Positions 46,557-58,679 of a stretch of 62,272 nucleotides of DNA are shown here, one piece after another. The notes below the pieces were generated by a model, which was not told the DNA's origin, searched no databases, and worked only from the letters and a program-made list of their open reading frames with translations. Numbering within the stretch: position 1 is the first letter of the stretch; every line of letters begins with the position of its first letter. The translations under genes were made by a program, and so were the position numbers. The stretch comes from Phlegmacium glaucopus (taxonomy: Eukaryota; Basidiomycota; Agaricomycetes; Agaricales; Cortinariaceae), in contig MU130386.1 in assembly GCA_015039465.1 (NCBI GenBank), forward strand, positions 1 through 62,272, given 5' to 3'.

Positions 46557-46829
46557 CAGCCAGATTACTACCTATGCAGGCATCGGTCCGTCGAGGAGCT
46601 GTTGTCACTTGTCGATTTGATTACACCAAGCACCCATTCCACATCTTCAACTTCTACCTGCGCTATGGCCAACTCACACTTCTTCAGAGAGGGTTCGACC
46701 CCACAGCTGAGTGAAAATTAAAATTAAATCTAATGTAGCTAAACTATGACAGACACACGACAACAAGCAAACAGTGTCGAATTAGTACGATGGACCAGCA
46801 GCAACGGCAGCCAAGGAAAACATGTTCCA

Positions 46830-47790
46830 CATCAGGAAAAATGACTTCTGCCCTAGGCTGTCCTGAAATGTCCTGGGGTGCCCCAGGCAGCTCAGGGCGC
46901 TCAGGTCGGGGGGTCGCCCTGGGGTGCAAGTTACCTATGTATGAAAAGTCTTAGGCTGTCCTGGGGCAACCTGAGGCAACCTGAGAGCGTCCTGAGGCAA
47001 CCTGAGGCAACCTGAGGCAACCTGAGAGCATCCTGAGGCAGCCTTAGTCCCTTTGGATCTGATGCTAGAAAACATATATAAACCAGATATTTGAGTGGTC
47101 TCACACAACAGAATAATAATAATAATAATAAAATTATATTCAATTATTCTAAACATCATATATACTAGTAATAAAATAATAACAAAATAGTGATACATAA
47201 ATATACTAGTATAATACTGGGAAGTAGGAAATAAGAAAACAAAATTGTGGGTGGTTTATATATCTTCTGGATGGCGCACAGACCATTGGTCACATGATCA
47301 CAGATAAGCATGATTTCGAGCATATGGTGCTGGGTCAGGGTAGATTACATAAATTCCAAAAAAGGAAATTTTTTAAAGATGGTAGAGAATTGTTTTAGGA
47401 CCCTGAATATGTTTAAATTATATTAATAGCAGCTCTCCTTATTGAGAAAACTGCAAAATACTTTCCTGGACGCGGTGGTTAAAGATTTTCTAGCAAAATT
47501 CATAAATTCTAAGGGACTCCCAGGGCCTCCTGATGTGATTTAATCCAGATGGTCAATGCACCAGGATACACTAAAGGTGTCCTGAGAAAATGGGTGACAG
47601 TCAAAACTTTATCTATGCTGTCCTAGGTTGTCCTGAGGTGTCCTTGGATAAGTGTGTAACACTCAAATTTTACCTGTGCTGCTCTAGGATGTCCTGGGGT
47701 GTCCTGGGGTGTCCTGGGATGTCCTGAGTAGTGATGTGATACTAACAAATTACCCAAGGCTACCTAGGGCCAAAATCATTTTTCCTGATG
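46830..47790. mobile_element. MITE with CATCAGGAAAAATGA ends nested in the hAT element
   Basis: Left CATCAGGAAAAATGACTTCT and right ...CATTTTTCCTGATG are inverted. The arms contain recurring TGTCCTGGGGTG / CAACCTGAGG words, including a tandem run of GAGGCAACCT near 46970-47040. Ends resemble those of the hairpin at 44483, suggesting one superfamily. CA lies on both sides, a possible 2-bp duplication. Confidence 0.7.
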
Positions 47791-50700
47791 CAGGTGTAGA
47801 GTGGGGCGATAGGCAGGTGGGGAATCAAGTATGGATAACAAAGCTATGCTGAATAGTACATTTTGTGTCATCCTTCCATCATATACTCACAAAATTTATG
47901 TCAGATGTTGCTATGATGACCTGTATTCTCTGCAAACAGTACGTGATCCATAAAAAAACTAAATATACTGAACATGTAATCTAGGCATGGACCGTACAAT
48001 GGATAAAATGAACAACAACGAGTGAATGAACAAATGACAACAAACAAATGACAACAAACAAACAAATGACGACTATTGTTAATGCTAGTAGTAGTAGCTT
48101 ATTAAACTTACCCAGCAACCATTTGCATCGAAATAATATAAGTTATCAGGTTTTTTTTTATCAGTTCAACGGTTCGAACCGGTACTAGAACCGGACTGAA
48201 CTGACAGAACCGGTTCTATCGGTTCTGGTTCTGGTTCTGGTTCAGTTCAGCAAGAGAGCCTTCGGTTCAGTTCTCGGTTCTTCAAAAATGGTTGAAGAAC
48301 TGAACTGAACCAAACTTTGGCATCACTATGAATCTTTAGCTCCCTGACGTGCTTGGCCTTGTTAGACATGTGGGATTTAAGAGGCACCCATTCCGTGAGA
48401 GCTGGGAAAGCTTTCTCATTACTTTGATGCCAATCAAGCTGCGGGTTCAGTTCTTCCACATTCAGCTTGTCTATTTTGGCATCCTCGAGGATTAGCTTTT
48501 TTCCTGTTTTGGCTATGGTTGCTGCTTTTGCCCCATGCCTGTCCTGCCGTTTTGCCTCTTTCTCGCGGTTTTCAACCACCTTCTGTGCATCTGTTGCCAT
48601 CTGCGCCTTCTTAATTTGCATCTGCAGTTTCTGGGCATCTCTATACCTGGCAACCTTCCGCAGATAGGCTTCATCTTCTTCTGTGGAAAGCTTCTCTTGG
48701 TGAAATACCTCGGTCTTTGTTACGGCGACTATAAGCTTGCACTCGGGTTCGGTGCTGGGCCAATAGACCAAGTAACTAAGGACCGTTGTACAGTTGCAAT
48801 CGTGTTCACCAAGTTAGGACTGAGGGCGACAAGTTCTGAGCAAGCTATGTAGATTAAGACCGTAAGAGTACAAAGGTCTAAACTAGGGATCCTGGCTATG
48901 GGTATGGCTCTTATATACTAAGGGGTCGAGTCAGAGATAAGGGAGTGGTCCGTGCTAAGAGTATGAGTCAGTACGAGTCAGAGATAGAGGGAATGGAAGT
49001 GATAGCTAAGTATAGTACATGGAAAGTTCAGGGCAAAGGGTAAGTAGGGAAAGAGGTGGTGTAGGAAGGGAACGATGAAGGAAGATGCAATGTACAGTAA
49101 AGAAGGGGAGAAAAAGGAATGGGGGCCATGCGTGTACCAGACATTTATAACAGTCTTGTTCTGCCGTGAAACAAAACCTGAGTTAAATTTGTTAATGGTT
49201 TCATTTGGCCGCCTTCATTGTCCCAGGCACCAGCTGCCCAAACCACCTTCATTCAGGTCATTGGTTGATGTGAAATATAATTCCTCTCAGTCTTCAGCAG
49301 CCAGTTTGTCAATATCTCCTCCTTTCACAAATTCATCAGAAAACCTCTTGGAAAATGTCTGTTCCACTCCTTTAAGAAATGCAACCATCGCACCCTTGAG
49401 GTCTGAGAGGCTCAGCATGAGAGAATGAACAGATTTCATTACAAGAGAACCCCAGGAATCTCGTCTGTTTCCATCAAGGGTTCCAAGTGTGTGTGAAGCA
49501 TCTTGTCCTAGCCATTGTATCAGATCTGCAGCGACAGCCTTGAGAAAATTAACTTTCTTTTGGAAAAAAGGCCCAAGCTCTACGCAGTTATCATGGAGGC
49601 GGACATGCTGCATAAAAGGACAGGAGACATTGATGTTATACATCGCCAAAACACAGAGCTCGGTGAGTGTGGGTGTGTCTCGAATCGCATCCAAGAAATT
49701 CTTCTCAATATTTGTCAAGCTGGGCTTATCCTTTGCATCATGCACAAACTCCATGAAGCAGACAAAGTGATCACAATACACGATCAAGGTTGCTGAAGCT
49801 TCTCCATGAGAGCCATAACGGGTGTTGCTGACATCAGAATAAGGTACACGAGCACCAACTTTTTCTTCCATATACCAATTGTATGTGTCCTGCTGACCTT
49901 TTTTCTTGTCATTGTTATGGCAGATCAAGCCCCCCAGCATCGTTGCATGACTTGCGCCTCTCTTTGACACCTCTGCAGCACACTTTCAGCAGCTGTTGGT
50001 TCCAATGTATTCATGGATGCACCAAGAACTGCTGCATTGTCTTTGTTTGCGAGGAGAATGGGAGGCGTCTTGTTCTCTTCTTTCCAAAAAGACTGCATCA
50101 CTTTATCACCTCCTTTCACAGTATTCAACTCCTTGTGCATGCAACACCCTGTCCGAATGAATAGTGTAAGTTGTTGTTGATCCTTCTCCGAGAGGCCAGC
50201 CAGCACCTGCCTCCCAACCTCCCGTATGATTTCTATATCAGCCTTGGCTCTTTCTTATTCACTGAGTTCATTCCACACATTGTAACCCCCCACATTTTCA
50301 ACCTGTTTTGCTTTCAAGGGCAAGAGAAGTGCAACCACCCCTGTTACAGACATGTTGAAGAGGGCCTCCTCTCCAAGTCGCTGTAAAATCACATCAAGCT
50401 TCCACTCCTTCAAAATGGTATGGCTTTTTTTTTGGTCTGCAGCGTGGTCTCCTGATGTTCCGATGAGCTTGTAGGCAAAATTGTCAACTTTGAAGATCAA
50501 ACCCTCTCGTTTTGCAAGAGGACTTTCATTAAATATCTTTGTGATCTCCTCAAGGTGTTTTTGCAATCCATCCACTTGTGTTTGGCTGGTATGATTTGTT
50601 GAAGTCCCAATTCCAAGAGAACGGGATTTTTCAGGTGCTGCATTTGGTTTGGTGTAGTCAATGACTTGAACTGCGATGGTACATGATTCATATTTGATGT

Positions 50701-51404
50701 GTTTGTGGGATGTTGAATCGGAACTGTAGGTCAGTTCTAAATTTCCTCTCAGTCAGTAAATTTCCCCGGGATGAAAAAAGTGACTTACTATCACTTTTGG
50801 CCATTTCATAGCCAAGCTGTAGCTCAGCTGCAACACCTGACTCCAATACAGCACGTTCCACTGTTTGCGAGTCCATAACATGGTCAACTTCCACCCCAAT
50901 CATCTCACTAATGGTTTTAATTGTTTCACCAATTTTCTTCTCTGCAGTACCAACAGATGCAAGATAACGAGCCATCGCACGTGCCTGCTTTGTATAAACC
51001 CCACGCATTGTGAGCTTGAAGATGTGTTTATGTGGGTTGTGTTGCTTTGCTCACGTCCTAAGTGCTTTCTTCAATCTTGAGATCTGTTCACATTTCTTCT
51101 TGAGCTGGATCCTCTGTTTCTGGAATTTGCATCTCTCTTTGGTAAGGAGGATAATCCTTTGTTGAAACACGTCGATAACCATCTTTGCATCCTCCTCCAC
51201 CACCTTTACTGCCTTCTGACTTGCCTCAAACTCCTGCTGCAACCTCTTATTCTCCTCCTTCAACTTCTTGAGATCAACCTTGTGAGCTGCATTTGATTTC
51301 TCGAGCCGTTTCCTCCGCTTCCGCTCATTCCAGTACTTGCTTGTTGCTATCTTGGCCTTCTCAAGGCATATTGAAATGCTTTGGTCCTTGAGTTGGCTCT
51401 CCAT

Positions 51405-53060
51405 ACTCCATTTTTAGGTGATAGTATTTTTCAGATCCTCCCTACGATTGATTGCTGAAGTTTTAATGTGTCTCGAGCAAGAACTAGGTTGTTTCTAGGT
51501 GATTGTGACCATGTTTTGGTGGGTTTATTGTATTTTTGGCCCATTATTTAATGTTATAAGATAGATAAATATGCAAGGATGTTGTCAGAACAATTAGTGA
51601 TGTTTTTCCATCATCTGGGATATGTTTTACGTGTCCAGGGGATGCAAAAAAATAAATTTTAGTTGCACGAGACCGCGTCCAATCACATGTTACATAAGCT
51701 AATGAGCGTGTCTGCACACATTTTTTTGGTAGCTTAAATTAGAGCTCAGACAGGCATCAAACTGGCGAAAACACTTGATGATCACAGCTTTTAGCATTAT
51801 CTCCTGGACTTGGGTTGACCAAATCTGAAAAAAATATAATCTGTGTGGTAGAAACACGCTTCTCACATTGCAAAACTCTGTATTCTGAGCATAATTTTGC
51901 CACTTTGTTCAAGCCAGATCCACCAGAAAACATGACAAAAATGGACTGCACAAGAATTGTGGCCAGAAAGTTGAGCCTTGAGATGAAACCTGGATTACAC
52001 TTTTCTGCATGAAAGGATGAGAGGACCACAACAACTACAAACAAAATCTGTTTGGCGGGCGTTGCACATCTCCATTATAAGAATGAGCCCCTAAAGGGGA
52101 CTTGTAACTTGTAGCCTCACTGCCACTCGCCAACACAGACCCCCAAGGCCACCACTGGACCATGGGGAGTTCCTCTGATGGCACTTACTAAGCAGCACAG
52201 CCACAAAGAAATTGCGCCGCCCACCATCTGGGACATAGGTTACACTGTACACCTCCAGAGGCTCAAATATAAAGCTTAATAGATACCTAGTATACTTGAA
52301 ATGAACCCAACACCTTTCAAAGTGTGTTTGACAATTTGTTGGAAATGGTAGTATGAGAATCACTGACTTGTCACATGTGACATCTGGTGTTCCCACTGCT
52401 AAAGTACATATTTTCATAGGGTACACATTCCTCAATGAGAACAAGAGCTAGAAACTTGAAATTTTGCCAAACTGAATATCTTTCCAAAATCTATTGATTC
52501 TTGGTTCCATATTTTTTTAAAATGATTTCCATCTTGAAATCCTGGTCCCAAAAAGGGACACATTCTGTCAATCTCTAAAACCTGCAAGGGTTGATACTTA
52601 TCCAAAAAATATCGAAGATTGTGCAAAAATTTTATCTAGAAATGGTGATTAAGGTGGCAAAAGTTGTACCAGCATTTTGATTCGAGCATTTGGCAGGATG
52701 GCTTCCAAAGTAAACAGAACCAAACAAATGCCTGCATCACAGTGAATGTGGGTCCCCATGGACCAGCTCTTCGTAAGGTAGGTGTCATCCACAATTGATA
52801 AAGTCACATGTAGTTACTCTTTGTGACATAGACACAGAATAAATTAGGGAATTCATTTTAGATAAGACAATATCTTGAGCGTATGAGTGCAATTCATAAT
52901 TTTCATTTAGGAAAAGTCTTTATACCACCATTCTTGACACTCCTGAGAAGTCTCTTGGTTATTGGATGGCTTGATCTTGACTAGTTTCCCTCAGAATGTC
53001 ATATATTGGCAGCAAGCTGGACATCTCAGAAGGATTGCCTTGCTCGATAACTGTTGGCTG
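51405..53060. other. No gene seen; AT-rich transposon-flanking sequence
   Basis: Probably the 5' part of the repetitive element whose gene starts at 51404. Short open frames (for example 52444-52091 on the minus strand) have no recognised motif and low CpG content. Confidence 0.35.
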
Positions 53061-53524
53061 TAGGGATGCTGAAGTTTAGTTCGGTTCGGTTCAGCACATT
53101 GTTATCATCCCTGTGTGTTGTCATAGTGTAGTACATTAATTAAATTAAGAAACTTACCAGAAAATGACTCACTGGTGGGTAGTCATTGGTGTTGTTATGT
53201 TGTTGATGTTATTAACATTGTTGGTGTTGTCGCTGGTGTTGTCGCCTTGAGGTCTTTCAAACTCCGACATCGGGTGGCGCTTGCCTGGCACCTAACAATA
53301 TTTTATTGATTATAAATTTAATTCTGTGCAGAAAAATTATAAAAAAATATCAACAGAAAGTTCGGTTCAAACCTGGTTCTCAAAATTTTAGAAATATGAG
53401 AACTGAGAACCAGACTGACAGCCTAAATTGCCTGGACCAAACTGAACTGAACCTGAACTGACAGTTCAGTTCTTTTGGTTCTCAGTTCTTGCATCAGTTC
53501 AGAACCAAACTTTGGCATCACTAT
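53061..53524. mobile_element. hAT-like MITE related to the 44983 element
   Basis: The right arm (53290-53524, ending CTTTGGCATCACTA) is the inverted, diverged equivalent of 44983-45250, including the GGTGCCAGG / AATATTTTATTGA core text. The left end begins TAGGGATGCTGAAGTTTAG. Flanking bases do not match, so one side may be deleted. The left half contains a GTTGTTATGTTGTTGATG simple repeat. Confidence 0.65.
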
Positions 53525-53696
53525 AGAGTAGTCACATATGTAAATTATCTTAAATTATCAACTTTTCTGCTTTTCCACTTTTTGACTTGCCAGAAGTGGG
53601 CAATAAGTCAAAAAGTGCAAAAAAGCGGACAAGTCAATTGTTAGATTGCTGATGCATGAGAATCTTGCAAAATTAGCTAAGTCACTATTTTTTATC

Positions 53697-55172
53697 TAGT
53701 GATGTGCCAGCCCTGGCCTGAGGCCCTAGGCTGGGCCAAGCTGGGCATGCTGGGTTGGCCTGATCTGGCTTTCAGCCTGGCCTACAATTTTTGAAAGCCT
53801 GAGCAACTGGCCTGGGCCCCAGCCTCTGTACATTACAAATCCACTTGAAATACCTGTGACAGGTGAGATTTTTAACAGTTTCACAAAAGTTTTGGTGTTG
53901 AGAAACTTTCTCATGCTTTTTCAAGACCAACATGACACTCACAGCATGTTTGGTGTGCTCTGTCAGAGTTTCATTTTCGACCAAAATGAGGTTGATCCCT
54001 CTTTTCCATAGAAATCACTGTAATTATGCATCTCCTGCACCAAAAGTGAATATAACAGTGTAATTATATTGTAGAATACATAGGTAACACTGTCTATATG
54101 CAATTTGATGTCAAAAGTATGAAATTGTATATATATACCCTAAGCCCCAGCTCTAGGGGTGCACACTGTACCATAACGGTAGTCGGCTGTATGAATACGG
54201 CTACAGTGGTGCTGTAGCCGTAGCCTTAGGTATTTTTTCAATGTCCATGGTACAGATGGCTGTCATTATTGTCAAAATGGTTATATACGGGTATGTGGTA
54301 TAAAATAAAGTTATATTTCTATGAGGGCTTGGGAAGTACATACAGTGCCTCGTATGTAATGTTGACTTCATCCTGCAGAGAGAGAGAGAGGTCATTTGGC
54401 TAGGCACATTTAGTAAAAGACTCAACAATGAAATCTTCACATGCCAGACATACCTGATTTTGCAAGGATGACAGTCTGAATGACTTGTAGGACAGTAAGA
54501 AACATGAAAATTACTGTGCTTGCAATGTCCAGTGACTTGGTTGTTCTTGTGCTAGTCCCATTAGAATTGGTTGTTGAAGATGCGACTATTCCTAGAACAA
54601 GTTCTAGAAGAACTGCAAGCCGGTTAATCCTCCGATTTTGAGTGAGTCATAAGAGTGGATGATTGGTGGTACATTGGACAGTAGCATGCTTCAAAATTTG
54701 CATATAAAAAAGCTAAGAGGGGTGCAGATAGAAATCATAGAATTGTGAATATAATTGCCCTAACACGTGAATCAACACCAGGAGCTTCTTAAAAGTTAAA
54801 GTGAGGCAGAGTAGAGAACACCCTTGGTCGTCAAGAGCTTTGGAGACTTGGAGAAGCGAGGTGTACAAACAATGACTTATCATTTCAAACAGCTGCAGGC
54901 GCTTGTTTATTTTTGAACTCAGCTGTATCACCAACATCAGCCGTTTACTGCCGTATGGACTTTACCGATATGGCACTTTGCCATACCGACAAATCCTCTT
55001 CCAGAGGGCTCACGGTACGGTACCCATAGCCGACATACGGCAGCCATAACCCATAGATACGGCTATGGCACGCAGCCCTACCTGGCTCAGGCCAAAGCCA
55101 GGCCAGGCCAAGCCTGATTTTTGGCTTTGGGCTTGGCCTGTGATTCTATGAAGCCTGAGCCGGTACATCACT
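53697..55172. mobile_element. hAT-type MITE, GGCCTGG-rich family, copy 2 (interrupted)
   Basis: Ends TAGTGATGTGCCAGCCCTGG and ...GAGCCGGTACATCACTA, with an exact 8-bp duplication TTTTTATC at 53689-53696 and 55173-55180. Contains another hAT-like element at 54154-55080; without that it is about 550 bp, similar in size to the 39580 element. Confidence 0.88.
54154..55080. mobile_element. Nested hAT-like element with TACGG/CCGTA-rich arms
   Basis: Left end TAGGGGTGCACACTGTACCA; right end ...GCTATGGCACGCAGCCCTA. Both arms are rich in ACGGCTA / TAGCCGTA words. Flanks CCCAGCTC (54146-54153) and CCTGGCTC (55081-55088) match at six of eight positions, a decayed 8-bp duplication. No transposase; short open frames inside are not convincing. 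Confidence 0.75.
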
Positions 55173-55180
55173 ATTTTTAT

Positions 55181-56917
55181 CCATGTTCTCCAGCCCCTTG
55201 ACCATATGACACAGTATGTCTGTTCTGGAAATCATACTATATGACACACCATCCTTATGTGGCAGCAATTTGGTCTGGTTTTTGGTTCTTTTTATTTTTT
55301 TGCAAAAAAAAAGTTGCAGTTCATTGGAAGTCCAAGGTATCTGGAGATTGGACAACACTAAGATCACAGAGAAGAATATGACCAGTATACCATTTTGAGA
55401 GTAAGAGATATGGAAAGAAATATCTAATTCAAATTCAAATTATATATTTATTCAGTCTACCTGATGTATGATGCATGACATAATAGTACAGGATTATAGA
55501 ACAATAGTACACCCCCAATTGGGTCGAAGGTTGATGGCAGGAACCGAATTTCCTGCTCGGCATCAAACCTATCACCTTTCGGCAACCTAATTGACAGGTG
55601 CACGGCAGCTGACAGGTTCCAGCTGGATATCAGCTGGATATCACATCGTTACCAGCTCCGACCTAAACATGACATTGACCTGCCACTAGGAAATTATGAA
55701 TTCGACATATTTCACTTAAACACAAGGTATAGAACATATAACATACATTACAGTCTTAAATACATGCATACCACATTAAAATATAGACAATAATAGCCCC
55801 ATTGCCAAAAGAAGGTCTGTGCACAGGAAGAAGGATTTGTAAAAGTCAGTTCAAACTCAGATGTACTCTGCACATTCAAATAAGCGCAGATGCATCAAAT
55901 TCAACCATCGTTTGCTTTCTCTCTGTCACTTTTATCCTCCCTCTAACTTGTTGTCCCCTTCCCATTTTTTGAGTATAAACTCACCATTGACAACATATGT
56001 AAGTGGCCTCAACTCCTGCCTGACCCCTGCTAACACAGACCACCCCGTTTTTATCCAGACCAGCAAGCTTGAGAACACTGAGAACACCATCCACAAACAC
56101 CCACTACAATACCCAGCCCTGCTTCACTCATCCACTGCAGATCTGCAACACAGGTGACCACAAGCTGTGACTGCAGAGAGATGGGAGGGAAACAGTCAGG
56201 GGAACGATGTAGACTTGTAGTGCTATTCAACCTCACTTTTTTTGGTGCAGGTAAGCTGACCCCTTCATACCATATAATATACCAGTAGTACTCGTAATTT
56301 TGTATCCTGTTCATGAATATAACATAAATTTTCTACTCTATGTTTTCTGAATCGTAAGGAAATGAGAATCTATATGTTTTTGTGTAACTGGACACTTGCT
56401 GCTGAACCTACAAAATGACCAGGTAGACCTCCAGCTGGCTGCCAGCGGAAGCGGCTCCTGACTGCCAGTGGACATTCGGTCAGGCTGTTATTAGTCCGAT
56501 TTTCTCATAGCCGCCAGCATCCGGCTCACCCGAATCCACGTGAGAAAAACGGTGTGAATATGTCACGCAGCTCAGCTGGCTTCCACATTGGACCCAAAAA
56601 GCGGTGTACTCAGTCTCGGTAAAATAGACTATATATTGTCAAGTTGTACCTATAGAACAATAGTACTACTCGTTTGTAAGTCTCTGTTGTTGAGATATAT
56701 AATATAGGTACTGACCTCAGTCTCGGTAAAATAGACTGAGGTGTTACAACGGGGCATCAAGTATAAGTATGTTTGAATCATCTCCCTTCTCGGAGAGGTA
56801 CGGTTAACGGTCACACAAGGTGATCATAAGACGAAGAGATAAATAAAATCAAGAGACAGGGGAAAGAGGGGCATAATTGATATTACATACGGTTTGTTTA
56901 TTCAACAAGGATAGCGT
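55181..56917. other. No gene seen
   Basis: AT-rich to about 55.5 kb, then more CpG. Contains a direct repeat CAGTCTCGGTAAAATAGACT at about 56611 and 56718, GAACAATAGTAC words at 55500 and 56655, and a doubled ATATCAGCTGG at 55626-55646. No coding unit is recognised. Confidence 0.35.
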
Positions 56918-56919
56918 TA

Positions 56920-57239
56920 CAGCTGTTCTCATATCTGTAGACGTTTTCAGATTTTCGCATTGTGCGCCTTTGTTTGTGACAAACATCCAAAAATGGTAGC
57001 TAGCATTGGAGTGTGAGGGCATACTGCGTCGAGGGGACTCGTAATGCCGGCGTAGCCACAGCCCCACAACTAAGTTCAATCATATATGTTAACTGACACT
57101 GCTTACAACCACTCCACTGTGGAGACTGATCACAACCCATTACCTATATTTGACCCATCTAGGCTAGTTCAAGGCTAGTTTGTAAGCAAAGGCGCACAAT
57201 GCGAAGTTTCAAAAACGTCTACAGATATGAGAACAGCTG
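56920..57239. mobile_element. TA-flanked MITE (CAGCT...AGCTG family), copy 2
   Basis: Inverted arms of about 65 bp (CAGCTGTTCTCATATCTGTA left, complement of TACAGATATGAGAACAGCTG right), TA at 56918-56919 and 57240-57241. Arms carry GCGCCTTTG. It is related to the copy at 25370 (TAGACG, CTTTGTTT in the same order) but retains its CpGs. Confidence 0.85.
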
Positions 57240-57473
57240 TAATCCTTCACATGCGATCACAAAACTTTCGTAAATGAATAAGAACAACTAATGTAGAACA
57301 TTCTACATATACATAACGTAGACTGTAAGAGAGAGGGAGAGAAAGAAAAAAAGTACTAAAAAAATAACCAGGGTTCGTTTAACAATTAGGCCTTCACGTA
57401 GGACTCAAAGTACACACATACGAACCAACATGGACGCAAGGGGGGACCCAATAGGCCAGTTGAAAAATTCAAA

Positions 57474-58679
57474 TCAAGTCTTTTCTTCGTCAGTCCTTGC
57501 TGCATCATCCGGCTGACCATTCTTCGCATCTCCGTCACTTGCCTTTTCTTCGGGAGAGAGTAGGATCGGATTGTCAAGATCAACATCACCTTGAGAAACC
57601 CTACCATCTTCAACGCTTTCCCCACGTACCGCACTCTCTTTTCTTCCATCGAACGAACCTCGATTATTGTCTCCTGCTTTATTATGTCTTGCGTCCGCAT
57701 CACTGTTCCTAGGCCACGTTGACGAAGAACTTTTACGACCGCTAGTAGTACCGTGACTTTCATTAACTGGATTAGATCGCGAAAGGAAGTCGAACCATGA
57801 GTCAGAGCCGTTCGTTGGGTTTGACATTCCTGTGAATAAAGTGATTAAAGGACTGAGCGGAAAGGAAGAGATGTTCACGTACCTGGACCATCCAGTGAAC
57901 CACGGGGACCTGTAGGACCTGCTCCACTGGCCCCACTTCGTGCGGGCAAGGCCAACCCGTCATGCATAGGCCAATCCAATCCTCCCCCTCCTCCTGCTCC
58001 TCCAGTTCCAGATCTCTGTCGACTCCGTTCATCAGCTTCCAACAAACTCCCAAGAAGACCGTCCTTTCTCTGATCCTCCCTGCGATGAGGAGCAGAAGGA
58101 GGCCAAGGAGGAGGATGAGAGAAGGGCTTGCTGATGCTGCTGCTGGTGATGGTGATGCTCTGAGTGATGCGTCATGGCATTTGGATTGGAGGTATACGGT
58201 GCAGGATCATAACCTGGCGAATCTGACGGTCTCATTCTTTGATGAAGATCGGTGTAACCACTCCCACCACCCTCAGCCCCGCCACTTCCTCCAGGCCTAC
58301 CGGGAAACGGGGGCAGGTTACGAGATGATCCGAAATCTTGATGAAGAGGGATAAAAGATGGAGGTGAAGACACTTGGTTTGGGCCAGGGAACAAAGGCGT
58401 ATATTGGAACCCATGTCCAGTATGCTGCTGGTGCATTGAATGATACTGTGTATGTTGATGTTGATGATCTTGTTGAGATAGCCCTGGGGGAGGTGGGGGA
58501 GGATGATTATGCAGACGTCGAATATTCCTTCCGTACCGTCCCGGTCCACGATCGTCCTGGGAAATACCCCACTCTGAGTTGATAGCAAGTAGTGCAGGCA
58601 TCATGTTGTCGTCTGACAGAGGCCTGCTCCGTGCATTTCTGGATCGTTTATTTGAGCGGGGTGGATGTAAATCTCTCAT
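57474..58679 (-). CDS. His/Gln/Pro-rich hypothetical protein
   Basis: Segment 58679-58032 reads MRDLHPPRSNKRSRNARSRP, an HPPPPPPGL run and HHHHQQQHQQ, with a basic N-terminus like a nuclear localisation signal. The downstream part reads in a different frame: REDQRKDGLLGSLLEADERS through GAGPTGPRGSLDGPG (about 58100-57885). A 53-bp intron (GTACGT...CACAG) follows, then GMSNPTNGSDSWFDFLSRSN to an acidic, Asp/Glu-rich end (PEEKASDGDAKNGQPD) at 57474. I could not find an intron between the first two parts, so there is either a one-base frameshift around 58100-58150 or an unusual splice. Low-complexity composition suggests a nuclear regulator, but no DNA-binding domain is visible. CpG-normal. Source of the decayed fragment at 12329-12782. 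Confidence 0.6.

Larger units (their letters stand above)
44983..48328. mobile_element. hAT-type element carrying captured host gene fragments
   Basis: The ends are a perfect 22-bp inverted repeat beginning TAGTGATGCCAAAGTTTGG. Both sides continue with (GAACC/GGTTC) arms like the MITEs of this window. Flanking host sequence shares CTAAAGA on the minus strand (CTAAAGAA left, CTAAAGATTCA right), close to an 8-bp duplication with a few extra bases on one side. The interior has no transposase. It holds exon fragments of an isocitrate dehydrogenase (45322-45868), a piece like the NLR leader (about 46395-46470), a Rheb-like piece (46481-46556) and a nested MITE (46830-47790). Confidence 0.82.
44880..51404 (-). 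pseudogene. Large repetitive hypothetical gene, split by a hAT element
   Basis: Collinear minus-strand segments: coiled coil (NERKRRKRLEKSNAAHKVDL, 51404-51054), KQARAMARYLASVGTAEKKI (51008-50690), KLIGTSGDHAADQKKSH and VTGVVALLLPLKAKQVE (50575-50255), LTLFIRTGCCMHKELNTVKG and ILLANKDNAAV (50206-49925), a segment at 49970-49287, and VAKYRD/EKAFPALTEWVPLKSH-like text (48771-48340). It is interrupted at 48328-44983 by a hAT and resumes at KKAIDRYNNMSLTPQNV. I recall this GTSGDHAADQKKSH / HKxLNxVKGGD family as multi-copy in agarics and probably transposon-encoded; function unknown. Several stops and frame shifts are present, and the sequence is CpG-poor. Confidence 0.6.

Noticed and set aside
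53061..53524. Target-site duplication for this hAT-like MITE
   Set aside because: GTTGGCTG on the left and TAGAGTAG on the right do not match, so no duplication is claimed.
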